Under the pieces are notes generated by a model. That model made no database searches. It was not told the DNA's origin and saw only the letters and a program-made list of their open reading frames with translations. The position numbers and the translations under genes were made by a program. This document shows positions 1 to 6,525 of a DNA stretch of 10,707 nt, piece by piece (position 1 is the stretch's first letter; every line of letters starts with the position of its first letter). Source of the DNA: Ignavibacteriota bacterium (GTDB lineage: Bacteria > Bacteroidota > Ignavibacteria > Palsa-1295); assembly GCA_025357895.1 (NCBI GenBank), contig JANYLL010000272.1:1-10707 (forward strand), given 5' to 3'.

Positions 1-328
1 GCTTAAGGATCCGCAGAAAATGTTCGCTTTGCGCGTGCAAGGTGAAAGCATGAAAGATAAAGGCATCATGGATGGCGATTATGTGATCTGCCGCCAACAG
101 GACGTTGCAGTAAACGGCGAGATCATCGTGGCACTGCTCGATGATTCGGCAACAGTAAAAACTTTCCGCCAGCGCGGCGATCTTTACGAACTCGAGCCTG
201 CGAATGAAGCATTCAAGCCAATTCCCATTACCGAAGATAGTGGCTTCAAATGCTTAGGAAAAGTAACAAGCGTTTACCGGACGATCGATGACAGAAAACC
301 GGGATTATTGCAATTAAGATATAACTAA
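1..328 (+). CDS. lexA: LexA-type SOS repressor, C-terminal S24 peptidase domain (5' partial)
   Basis: This is the C-terminal 108 residues of a LexA-like repressor; the gene starts left of the window, and the first complete codon is at base 2. LexA represses SOS DNA-repair genes and inactivates itself by RecA-stimulated self-cleavage. The visible part is the S24 peptidase (LexA/UmuD-type) fold. The catalytic Ser lies in RVQGESMKDKGIMDGDYV, matching the family's SMKDxGIxDGD signature, and the catalytic Lys lies in DDSATVKTF. The strand ending GEIIVALL before the Lys and the closing KVTSVYR strand are also family-typical. The N-terminal winged-helix DNA-binding domain and the Ala-Gly cleavage site would lie outside, so the choice of LexA over another S24 regulator or UmuD rests on this half only. 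No SOS operator was identified in the window. The stop is TAA at 326-328. Confidence 0.88.
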   Translation, partial: LKDPQKMFALRVQGESMKDKGIMDGDYVICRQQDVAVNGEIIVALLDDSATVKTFRQRGDLYELEPANEAFKPIPITEDSGFKCLGKVTSVYRTIDDRKPGLLQLRYN

Positions 329-343
329 CTAATTATAAAGAAT

Positions 344-373
344 GGTAGGCGCAGGCTAAAGCCTGTGCCTACC
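344..373. repeat. Hairpin repeat, 13-bp stem with TAAA loop
   Basis: The arms 344-356 (GGTAGGCGCAGGC) and 361-373 (GCCTGTGCCTACC) pair over 13 positions with one G-T wobble and enclose the loop TAAA. The element starts 16 bases after the lexA stop. A run of T appears only about 12 bases beyond the stem (387-392), which is too far for a classical intrinsic terminator. A dispersed intergenic palindrome is therefore as likely as a terminator. Its build (GC-rich stem, 3-4 base loop) resembles the hairpins at 1379-1398 and 1427-1444. Confidence 0.6.
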
Positions 374-399
374 CAGATCAACAACATTTTTTACCAACA

Positions 400-663
400 A
401 TGACAACAACACTTGAAGCTCCGGTTATGGTAGAGGTATATACATTCGACACTAAGGAAATAAATGTCAGTGCAGATCAGGAGTTATCTGTGCGACAGAT
501 CAGCCATTACGTCGGCAAAACCCCGTTCCGCGAAACGGGATATAACACGACAACCTACGGACGCATTGGCTTCACAAGAGTAGAAGCAGAACATGTGACG
601 ACCGATACGCTCTTGCAGGCAAGGTTGGATATTCTGTGCGATAAACTCAGAGCGAGATACTGA
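400..663 (+). CDS. Hypothetical protein, 87 residues
   Basis: I do not recognise this family. The product is a soluble-looking 87-residue protein without signal peptide or membrane segment and with a single Cys near the C-terminus (DILCDKL). The N-terminal third looks beta-rich (VMVEVYTFDTKEINV). The middle is polar and Tyr/Thr-rich (GYNTTTYGRIGF), and the last third is probably helical with mixed charge (TLLQARLDILCDKLRARY). It lies on the same strand as lexA, 71 bases downstream, with a hairpin repeat between, so co-transcription is uncertain. No Shine-Dalgarno is visible; the ATG follows TTTTTTACCAACA, a T/A-rich leader like other starts here. It ends at TGA just before an inverted repeat. 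An SOS role is only guilt by proximity. Reality of the gene is supported by an in-frame start at a sensible distance and non-repetitive composition. Confidence 0.55.
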   Translation: MTTTLEAPVMVEVYTFDTKEINVSADQELSVRQISHYVGKTPFRETGYNTTTYGRIGFTRVEAEHVTTDTLLQARLDILCDKLRARY

Positions 664-684
664 ATAAATTAAGAATTATGAATG

Positions 685-718
685 AAGAATTAAGAGAAAA
701 ATCATTCTCTTAATTCTT
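685..718. terminator. AT-rich perfect inverted repeat between convergent genes
   Basis: The arms 685-698 (AAGAATTAAGAGAA) and 705-718 (TTCTCTTAATTCTT) are perfect 14-bp complements around a 6-base loop. The element sits between two convergent genes, the 87-residue gene ending at 663 and the DUF899 gene ending at 730, where a bidirectional terminator is expected. It lacks a GC-rich stem and a clean T-tract, so termination is an inference from position and symmetry. A partial third copy of the word AATTAAGAATTA lies at 667-678. Confidence 0.42.
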
Positions 719-729
719 AATCAGCCCCC

Positions 730-1317
730 TCAGTGCTTATGCACCGTACTAATATAATGATACTGCGGCTCCCACGTCTCGCCAGCTGATGGCAGCAGAT
801 CGAAGAAATGCCAGATCGAGCAGTAATCATCGCCGGGACCAAAAAAATCTTTTGTTACATGAATGATTTTTCCATCGGCTTCTTTTTTAAATATCGAAAC
901 ACCCGGCATCGGATCATTTTTTTCATTGGCAAATCCCATGTCGCACTTGAACGACGTTCCTTCCGTTGAATACATTTTGAATTGCCACCCTCGCTCCATC
1001 GCAAATTTTCTGGCAGTTTCATGATCATCCGGTGTTGTAAGTACAAAAGCTGCGCGGCTTTCGAAATGTTTAGTGGAACTGCTCAATCCATCAGCCCATA
1101 GTGTGCAATAACGGCACGACCTTCCCATATTATGAATAAGGATCAGTTCGTTCTTCGAGCCGAACATTTCCGAAAGTTTTATTTTCTCGCCGGACATTCC
1201 CGTCATTGTATAATCCTGAACTTCCGCCGCAGGAATTTTACGACGTACTTCTGCGACCTTCGCACGGAGTTTCATTAAGTCATCGGTAAGTTGAAAGAGT
1301 TCTTGTTCTGCTGTCAT
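730..1317 (-). CDS. DUF899-family thioredoxin-like protein
   Basis: This is a 195-residue cytoplasmic protein of the DUF899 family (predicted thioredoxin fold, function not established). Family marks are a charged N-terminal helix (about residues 3-28) and the block ELILIHNMGRSCRYCTLWAD, whose CxxC pair is Cys68/Cys71 at the thioredoxin active-site position. Further along come a mid-protein strand (AFVLTTPDD) and the C-terminal block GPGDDYCSIWHFFDLLP followed by a W-x-P motif. The CxxC and fold suggest a thiol-disulfide or peroxide-related role, but no substrate can be named. An in-frame GTG at 1401 would add 28 residues. I place the start at the ATG at 1315-1317, because the extension translates a hairpin repeat (1379-1398) and looks unlike protein, and family members start near the charged helix. 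There is no Shine-Dalgarno. The gene follows the protease gene on the same strand after 157 bases containing two hairpins, so it is probably a separate transcript. Confidence 0.85.
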   Translation of the reverse strand: MTAEQELFQLTDDLMKLRAKVAEVRRKIPAAEVQDYTMTGMSGEKIKLSEMFGSKNELILIHNMGRSCRYCTLWADGLSSSTKHFESRAAFVLTTPDDHETARKFAMERGWQFKMYSTEGTSFKCDMGFANEKNDPMPGVSIFKKEADGKIIHVTKDFFGPGDDYCSIWHFFDLLPSAGETWEPQYHYISTVHKH

Positions 1318-1378
1318 AATTATTTTTGTTTTTTGGGGCGTACTCAACCCACCCATAAAAGTTAAAGAAAAGAAGAAT

Positions 1379-1398
1379 GGCGGACTAAGAGTCCGACC
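1379..1398. repeat. Short hairpin repeat (CGGACT-AAG-AGTCCG)
   Basis: CGGACT at 1381-1386 pairs perfectly with AGTCCG at 1390-1395 around the loop AAG. A flanking GG/CC pair (1379-1380 with 1397-1398) extends the stem past a bulged A at 1396. It lies in the DUF899 gene's upstream region, 33 bases from the second hairpin at 1427-1444. Position and build suggest a dispersed intergenic palindrome rather than coding sequence. Confidence 0.5.
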
Positions 1399-1426
1399 CA
1401 CTATTTAATACTTACGAAAAATAGCA

Positions 1427-1444
1427 AACGGGCTTTCGCCCGTT
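1427..1444 (-). terminator. GC-rich hairpin, possible terminator of the protease gene
   Basis: Read on the minus strand, AACGGGC-GAAA-GCCCGTT forms a perfect 7-bp stem closed by a GAAA tetraloop. It lies 31 bases after the protease stop codon and is followed by TGCTATTTTT. The T-tract is short and starts late, so this is a plausible but not strong intrinsic terminator. It could equally be another member of the short-hairpin repeat group seen at 344-373 and 1379-1398. Confidence 0.5.
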
Positions 1445-1474
1445 CACCATCCCAACAATTTCAAAACAGGCGCC

Positions 1475-3742
1475 TTATTTAATATAAACGATCTGCTTTA
1501 CGATCTCTTGCTCGCCGATCTTAGCTACGAGAGTATATGTCCCTTCACTTAAGGTTGCATCCGGCTGCCATGAAAGCTCTTCTGATGAAGCACGTAATTT
1601 ACTGTCGTCGATCATCCCAACTTTCCTGCCAAGATTATCAAAGATATTAACGGAAACAGATTTTCCGAAATATTCCGAACCGGCGTGCAGGTCAATTCGA
1701 AGTATTCCCTTAAAAGGATTCGGCGAGACAAATACTTGCGGCATATTCAAAACTGATGAAGATACAGAAAGATTTTCCACCGATGCCTGTACTGCTACAG
1801 AACTGATAAACGTTGCCGTATCAGTAGCGGGATCGTTCGTCTTAAAATCGAGGTAAATATTTGATTTAAAGCCATTCGTTTTCGCCTTAAAACGCACTAC
1901 AACAGATCCTTGTGCGCCCGGTGCTATTACAACAGGTGCCCATCCTGAGACGATCGAGAACTCCGATGTATCAGAGGTAAACCATGATCTGGTGATCTTT
2001 AGCGGCGCATCACCATCATTGCGAACATAGATCAAGGTTGAATCTATCGGATTTTTATCATGAACTGTTCCGTAATCAAGTATGTAATTCTGATCCTGCA
2101 AAAATGTTGCAATAGGTACAGCTCCTCTTCCGGTAAGTTGTATATAAGAAGAACCGCCCGTTGCATTATGAGCAATTCGTAATTGCGCAGTGTCATCACC
2201 ACCTTGGTTTGGTTTGAATGTAATGGTAAGATTTAAGCTCTGCCCGGGTGTAAGTGTTATCGGAAATTTAAGAGAAGTTTTTACAGCAAATTGGTCGGCA
2301 TTCAATCCTTCAATGGTTATACCTAATATCTTCAGACTGGCTTCGGTACCACTATTAGTAATGATAGCTTTTAAAATCGAATCTTTCGAAGTGTTAAAAA
2401 CTGTTTTTGGAAAATTAATAGCCGGATTATTCACCGTGATCTTTGCAAGTGATGCTAAGCACGTTGCTGCATCAACTGCACCTTGCAATACATCAATGAC
2501 ACGGTGATCTCCATTGACAGGATCAAGGAATGAAAATACTTTATTATTACAGTAGCTCATGATACATCCCTTCTGCTGGGCAACCGTCCACGAACATCCG
2601 CCTTGAGCAGGAAAACAATGATCAATACCGTTTGGCGGATATGCTGCACAATCATGCGTATGCTGCGAACCGACGTTATGTCCTAATTCATGAGCCATAA
2701 CCGCTTCATCAATTCCCGGAGAATTCCCGGAAATATTTGTAAGCCCATATCCAATGTCTTCCGGTCTGCACATTCCCCCAACCCATGCAATACCGGAAGC
2801 TCCGCCTCCCTGAACTTTGCGCGAAATAAGATGCGCAAGCGTTCTCTGGCTTGCATCACCCTGATGATTGGCAACCCAATAATTTGTGAATGATCGCAAC
2901 GTTGCATCTATACCGCCTCCTGAATAAGGATCGGAGGTAGTCCAGATATGTAAAGGTCCTAACGACATTGAAACACCGATCTCGCTTTCGTAAACCGTCG
3001 TGATCGCCGCAAGCCGAGCTGTGATGTAATCAGTGTAATCGCCAAACTCTGTATAACATGCATAATCTTCATCAATCGCAACAACACATGTTTTTGTTGC
3101 CGCAAGCGGCTGTGATTGAATCTGCATCGAAGATCTTTTAGGTGCCGGAATTATACCGTTCGGAGAATATTTAGATTCGTCGTTCATTTCGCAGCGTGAG
3201 AGATCAGAGGATACCATGCTCATCGGAGTTATCATGGATATGTAACTATCAAAACGTGAGGCAACTCCGATCGAAAAATTTTCCTTCCCGTCAAATCGGA
3301 TAAATCCCGATACATTCCCATTAGGTTCGGCAGCAATATAAGCAAGCGTGTTTGGATTTCCTTTTACTTTTCCTCTATACGTTCTGACCCTTGGCAATTC
3401 ACGGGGTATTTCCTTACCGTTCTCCACATAAAAAATTTTTGTATGCTCACCGATAATAGAAAATTCCGTCAAATCAAGATCGACACTCACCGGAAGTCCG
3501 GATATATGCGGCAGCGGTACCGATTGCAAGATAAAATGCGGAGTTGAAAAAACGGAAGCAAGCGCCTTCTGATTTATGGATAGATAGGACGAACTTACTG
3601 ATAATGGCGTTCCTGATTTTGCACTTGATGCATTTTGAAAAAGTCTGATCGATGGTTGTGCTAAGAGCGCACCGGAAAGAATGAAAAAAAACGCTGCAAT
3701 CGTTACAGCGCGGCAGGTAAATGATCTGTATAATTTTCCCAT
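1475..3742 (-). CDS. Secreted metzincin metalloprotease with choice-of-anchor D modules and T9SS sorting domain
   Basis: This is a 755-residue exported zinc protease. Order of parts: signal peptide (about 1-29, hydrophobic core ITIAAFFFILSGALL-like, cleavage after LLAQ); N-terminal pro-region to about 215; reprolysin-like catalytic domain (about 217-430) with zinc motif HELGHNVGSQH at 351-361 (HExxHxxGxxH) and a Met-turn CIMSY at 393-397; two immunoglobulin-like 'choice-of-anchor D' modules (about 431-540 and 543-650); and a C-terminal T9SS type A sorting domain (about 667-755) beginning VFVSPNPFKG. Several Cys around 360-400 suggest disulfides. The product should cross the inner membrane by Sec and the outer membrane by T9SS, with the tail removed or used for anchoring. 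An in-frame GTG at 3757 would add five residues. The ATG at 3740-3742 is preferred because it is immediately followed by the K/R-containing signal peptide start MGKLYRS. Substrate is unknown. Confidence 0.88.
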   Translation of the reverse strand: MGKLYRSFTCRAVTIAAFFFILSGALLAQPSIRLFQNASSAKSGTPLSVSSSYLSINQKALASVFSTPHFILQSVPLPHISGLPVSVDLDLTEFSIIGEHTKIFYVENGKEIPRELPRVRTYRGKVKGNPNTLAYIAAEPNGNVSGFIRFDGKENFSIGVASRFDSYISMITPMSMVSSDLSRCEMNDESKYSPNGIIPAPKRSSMQIQSQPLAATKTCVVAIDEDYACYTEFGDYTDYITARLAAITTVYESEIGVSMSLGPLHIWTTSDPYSGGGIDATLRSFTNYWVANHQGDASQRTLAHLISRKVQGGGASGIAWVGGMCRPEDIGYGLTNISGNSPGIDEAVMAHELGHNVGSQHTHDCAAYPPNGIDHCFPAQGGCSWTVAQQKGCIMSYCNNKVFSFLDPVNGDHRVIDVLQGAVDAATCLASLAKITVNNPAINFPKTVFNTSKDSILKAIITNSGTEASLKILGITIEGLNADQFAVKTSLKFPITLTPGQSLNLTITFKPNQGGDDTAQLRIAHNATGGSSYIQLTGRGAVPIATFLQDQNYILDYGTVHDKNPIDSTLIYVRNDGDAPLKITRSWFTSDTSEFSIVSGWAPVVIAPGAQGSVVVRFKAKTNGFKSNIYLDFKTNDPATDTATFISSVAVQASVENLSVSSSVLNMPQVFVSPNPFKGILRIDLHAGSEYFGKSVSVNIFDNLGRKVGMIDDSKLRASSEELSWQPDATLSEGTYTLVAKIGEQEIVKQIVYIK

Positions 3743-3767
3743 ATTTATTATTAACACAATACTTCAG

Positions 3768-3775
3768 CAAAACTA
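3768..3775 (-). promoter_or_regulatory. Candidate Bacteroidota -7 box for the protease gene
   Basis: On the minus strand this reads TAGTTTTG, an exact match to the Bacteroidota primary-sigma -7 consensus TAnnTTTG, 25 bases before the protease ATG. A -33 TTG at the usual spacing of about 19-21 bases was looked for and not found; the nearest candidate is about 28 bases away. The box is short and the region AT-rich, so chance is a real alternative. Confidence 0.3.
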
Positions 3776-3922
3776 TCAAACACATTCCGATATAAAAGTA
3801 TTTCAAAATAAATCGTTCAATATACGACAATTTTAGATAAATTGCACCATTTATTTTAATATTTATTAAAAAATATTTTTCTCTAAAAAGAACTTAATAA
3901 TTTTACAGAAGGTTTTTATTAT

Positions 3923-4106
3923 CGAACGTCCACCGCTTTTAGGGGCAACTGTGAGATTGGTGTTACTCTCTCCCCGATTCGTTCGGTGGATGGTTCCCAT
4001 CCTAAGGCTCCGAGTGGAGCCGCAACAGTACAGTCCATGTCCCGGAAAACGGAAGGTGTTTGTTTCAATCGAAAAGAAAAAGCCGGAAGATAACACTTCC
4101 GGCTTT
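3923..4106 (+). ncRNA. Candidate structured RNA ending in an intrinsic terminator (unidentified)
   Basis: A dense set of complementary segments is visible: TCCACCG 3929-3935 with CGGTGGA 3984-3990; CGAACG 3923-3928 with CGTTCG 3980-3985, which crosses the first pairing (pseudoknot or switch-like alternatives); and GGGG 3942-3945 with CCCC 3972-3975. Two more are GGATGG 3988-3993 with CCATCC 3997-4002 (loop TTC), and GGCTCC 4006-4011 with GGAGCC 4016-4021 (loop GAGT). A strong terminator hairpin with plus-strand T-tract follows at 4079-4106. Read on the plus strand this would be an RNA of roughly 180-190 nt. Read on the minus strand the block would be a long leader of the protease mRNA. I could not match it to 6S, tmRNA, RNase P, SRP RNA, or to cobalamin, TPP or c-di-GMP riboswitch signatures. 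It could also be a decayed mobile-element end. Confidence 0.3.
4079..4106 (-). terminator. Bidirectional intrinsic terminator after the TonB-dependent receptor gene
   Basis: AAAGCCGGAAG (4079-4089) and CTTCCGGCTTT (4096-4106) form a perfect 11-bp stem around a 6-base loop. On the minus strand the hairpin lies 32 bases after the receptor stop codon and runs into TTCTTTTC. On the plus strand it is followed by ATTCTTTTT, so it can act in both directions. That would also end any plus-strand transcript from the structured block at 3923-4021. Confidence 0.78.
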
Positions 4107-4138
4107 ATTCTTTTTAGGAAATCATTTCGCTCATACGG

Positions 4139-6433
4139 TTAAAACGCCGCATTATAATTCATCCTCACTCCTCGTGCAGGCTGTGGGAGAAAATCCTTCA
4201 CAAATGATAAATTATCACGATACACCTGATTTAAAAGATTTTCACAATGCAAACTTATATTATGAACGACGGAGCCTTGGAAGAAGCGGATTCCTGCTCC
4301 GAGATTTACGATTCCGTATCCTGATGTCGGAGTATCACCATCTCCGAGTTTATGCTGGCTTGATGCTAATCGCCACTCGATCATTGCCGCATACATTTTA
4401 TCCTGATAGCTCATGCGAAGCAATCCTCGCATAGGCGGAGTTCGGGGGAGCGGCATATTTGCCTTTGTATCTTTTGCATCGACATAATCTACGCTTGCAC
4501 GTAAGGCAAGAAATTCCGCAAGTTGAAAATTCGTGCTTGCTTCGAAACCAACAAGACGAGCATTGGTAGCAGCGAAATGACGGTTCGGCAAGGTTCCTAT
4601 CCCATCTATCGTAGTCGAATCACCGGTAAGAAACGGATAAATATAATTATTGATGAAATTAACGTATGGAGTAAGTTCAAACGAGATATTCGTATAATTT
4701 CCTTTTAATGAGGCTTCCACTCCGAGAGCTGTTTCCGGAATTAAACTCGAATCGCCTTTGAAATTTGAGAAACTCGGTGCATCGAATCCATTCGAAAAAA
4801 GCTCCTGAACTGTCGGCGCACGAAACGAACGTGATATACTCAATGATGAAGTTATTTCCGTTGAAAGTTTTTGGATCAATCCGATCGATCCCGTCGCTGC
4901 ACCTGATGTGCGAGTTTGATCTACGCCAAGAAAAGCAGAATCAGTGGAATTTGCCGCATGAATCTGACTATAATCATAACGAAGTCCTGCCTGCAAACGT
5001 GTGTTATCTCCTGCAAAATATTCTTCGAAAATATATCCTGCAAAACCTGTTGTTGTTGAATTAGGACCTAATGGTTGACCACCGCCAATAATATAATTTT
5101 CCGTGTTCATCCAAAGCCCGACTGTACCCTGAAAATTCCCCATTTGCTGATGCTGGAATTGCAGCGTTGCATTAAATGATTTCTTATGGTGATTATTTGC
5201 CTCATCGCCTTGAATACCTGTTGAATCCTGTGTAGTCGGAAATTCCGAGTGCAGATAGTCAACATAATTTGCATTAAGACGTATTTGTTTGATAAGAGCA
5301 CCATCTACTTCGAACAAACTACGAAACTCCAGACTTTTTTTCACCAATGAAATTCGGGATGTACTCGGGACTGCAACGAGAAAATTGTCATTTGTCGGAA
5401 CGCCCGGAATTCCATAATTCATTTCGTAATCTTTTACTCCGATTCCTATCATTCCAAAATCTCCTTGATAGGAATAACCCAAACCCAATTCCTGAGTATG
5501 ATTAAATGTCTGCGGCATCCGGCTGAGATGAAATGGCATTCCACTTGCCGGATCGATATACGTCCCTTCGGGAATATGAATATTCTGCGAATGAAGTCCG
5601 CCGCCAGAAACGCTGAATGCATGTCCACTATTGCTGTACACTCCATTGAAAAATCCGGCATATTCATCGCTGACAGAATTTCCGGTTAATGAGAGAGTAC
5701 CGGAAAAAGGATTTTCAGAAGCAATCGGAATTGTATTCGTTATCACATTTACTAATCCGCCGATGGCATTCGGTCCATAGAGAACGCTTGCAGGTCCACG
5801 CACGACATCGATCTGCGAAATACTTTCCGCTTCGATAGGCGTGGCATGCGCCGGATCGAATGTGGCAACGTCACCGGTACGCAATCCATTTTCTAAAACC
5901 AGCACTTCATTTTCCGAAAGTCCGCGAAGAATTGGGCGCGTTGCAGCTGAACCCATATAGCGGACTGCAACACCAGGCAGATCAGAAATTTTTTCAGGGA
6001 AAGTGGAGCCAGGGCTTTCATGTAATTCCTGCGCTGACTTTGATTCGGCAGATTGGTATTGATCGCCGGACGTTCCGGCATAAGGCGATGCAGAGACGAC
6101 AATTTCCTCTGCTTCGATGGCAGATGTGCGAAGATTAAAAGTTGTCGGAGCAGTATTATCCGATACCGTGACGATATTTATCGCAGATGCGTAACCAATA
6201 ATGCGTACAAAAACTTTAAACTTTCCATTCGGAATTTTCGGAAAATCAAATTCACCGTTCGCATCGGTTCGTGCTGCGCGATCAAGTTCTAAAATGCGGA
6301 CAGTAGCTCCTGCAATGGGTTTATCGCCGCTTTTAACTATGCCATGAATACTGCCTGTGGCAGCATGGGCGATAAAAGGAAAAAGGAAAGCAAGACAAAG
6401 AACCAGAGATATGGGGGGAAAATACTTCTTCAT
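4139..6433 (-). CDS. TonB-dependent outer-membrane receptor, ZnuD-like (probable metal uptake)
   Basis: This 764-residue receptor should import a substrate, probably zinc or another metal, through the outer membrane using TonB-ExbBD energy. Parts in order: signal peptide (1-24, FPFIAHA cleavage region); carboxypeptidase-regulatory-like beta-sandwich (about 27-102, GSIHGIVKSGDKPIAGATV), common in Bacteroidota receptors; plug domain (about 118-235) with VVRGPASVLYGPNAIGGLVN; and a 22-strand-type barrel to a terminal Phe, the usual BAM insertion signal. The ZnuD assignment rests on the stretch GVAVRYMGSAATRPILRGL, then LENGLRTGDVATFDPAHA, and on KDYEMNYGIPG in the barrel. ZnuD members typically have SPDHA where this has DPAHA (193-197): the zinc-ligand His is kept (His196), the adjacent Asp is Ala. 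The start ATG at 6431-6433 directly precedes the signal peptide; no Shine-Dalgarno. It lies 92 bases after asnB on the same strand with no terminator between. Specificity is inference. Confidence 0.85.
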   Translation of the reverse strand: MKKYFPPISLVLCLAFLFPFIAHAATGSIHGIVKSGDKPIAGATVRILELDRAARTDANGEFDFPKIPNGKFKVFVRIIGYASAINIVTVSDNTAPTTFNLRTSAIEAEEIVVSASPYAGTSGDQYQSAESKSAQELHESPGSTFPEKISDLPGVAVRYMGSAATRPILRGLSENEVLVLENGLRTGDVATFDPAHATPIEAESISQIDVVRGPASVLYGPNAIGGLVNVITNTIPIASENPFSGTLSLTGNSVSDEYAGFFNGVYSNSGHAFSVSGGGLHSQNIHIPEGTYIDPASGMPFHLSRMPQTFNHTQELGLGYSYQGDFGMIGIGVKDYEMNYGIPGVPTNDNFLVAVPSTSRISLVKKSLEFRSLFEVDGALIKQIRLNANYVDYLHSEFPTTQDSTGIQGDEANNHHKKSFNATLQFQHQQMGNFQGTVGLWMNTENYIIGGGQPLGPNSTTTGFAGYIFEEYFAGDNTRLQAGLRYDYSQIHAANSTDSAFLGVDQTRTSGAATGSIGLIQKLSTEITSSLSISRSFRAPTVQELFSNGFDAPSFSNFKGDSSLIPETALGVEASLKGNYTNISFELTPYVNFINNYIYPFLTGDSTTIDGIGTLPNRHFAATNARLVGFEASTNFQLAEFLALRASVDYVDAKDTKANMPLPRTPPMRGLLRMSYQDKMYAAMIEWRLASSQHKLGDGDTPTSGYGIVNLGAGIRFFQGSVVHNISLHCENLLNQVYRDNLSFVKDFLPQPARGVRMNYNAAF

Positions 6434-6525
6434 GGGAAATGTAAGATAAGCGGATAATACAAAACAGCTTGGCTACATAAACACGGAGTGATTCTAAAAG
6501 GACTATGAATAATTTTTCATACACA

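Larger units (their letters stand above)
3743..4138. other. 396-base gene-free region between receptor and protease genes
   Basis: No convincing gene is seen in any frame. The right end (4079-4106) is the receptor gene's terminator. Next to it, about 3923-4021, is a GC-richer block full of short inverted repeats. The remainder, about 3743-3920, is strongly AT-rich with runs of A and T and would hold the promoter for the protease gene. It could also hold one for a plus-strand transcript across the structured block. The change in composition near 3920 is abrupt. Confidence 0.6.

Noticed and set aside
344..373. Intrinsic terminator of lexA
   Set aside because: The stem is strong, but the T-run comes about 12 bases after it rather than directly adjoining it. 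I list it as a hairpin repeat instead.
1318..1401. 28-residue N-terminal extension of the DUF899 protein from a GTG at 1401
   Set aside because: It would begin inside a hairpin repeat, and the translated stretch does not resemble family N-termini.
3923..4021. Cobalamin riboswitch (the word GGCAACTGTGA at 3945-3955 recalls its core)
   Set aside because: The other conserved parts, including the B12 box and the GGTG-AA-CC core, are not found on either strand, and the neighbouring downstream gene in that orientation is not a B12-related gene.
3866..4434. Open frames on both strands across the intergenic block and the receptor's 3' end
   Set aside because: They run through the structured block and terminator hairpin, have no recognisable domains or plausible starts, and overlap the well-supported receptor gene.
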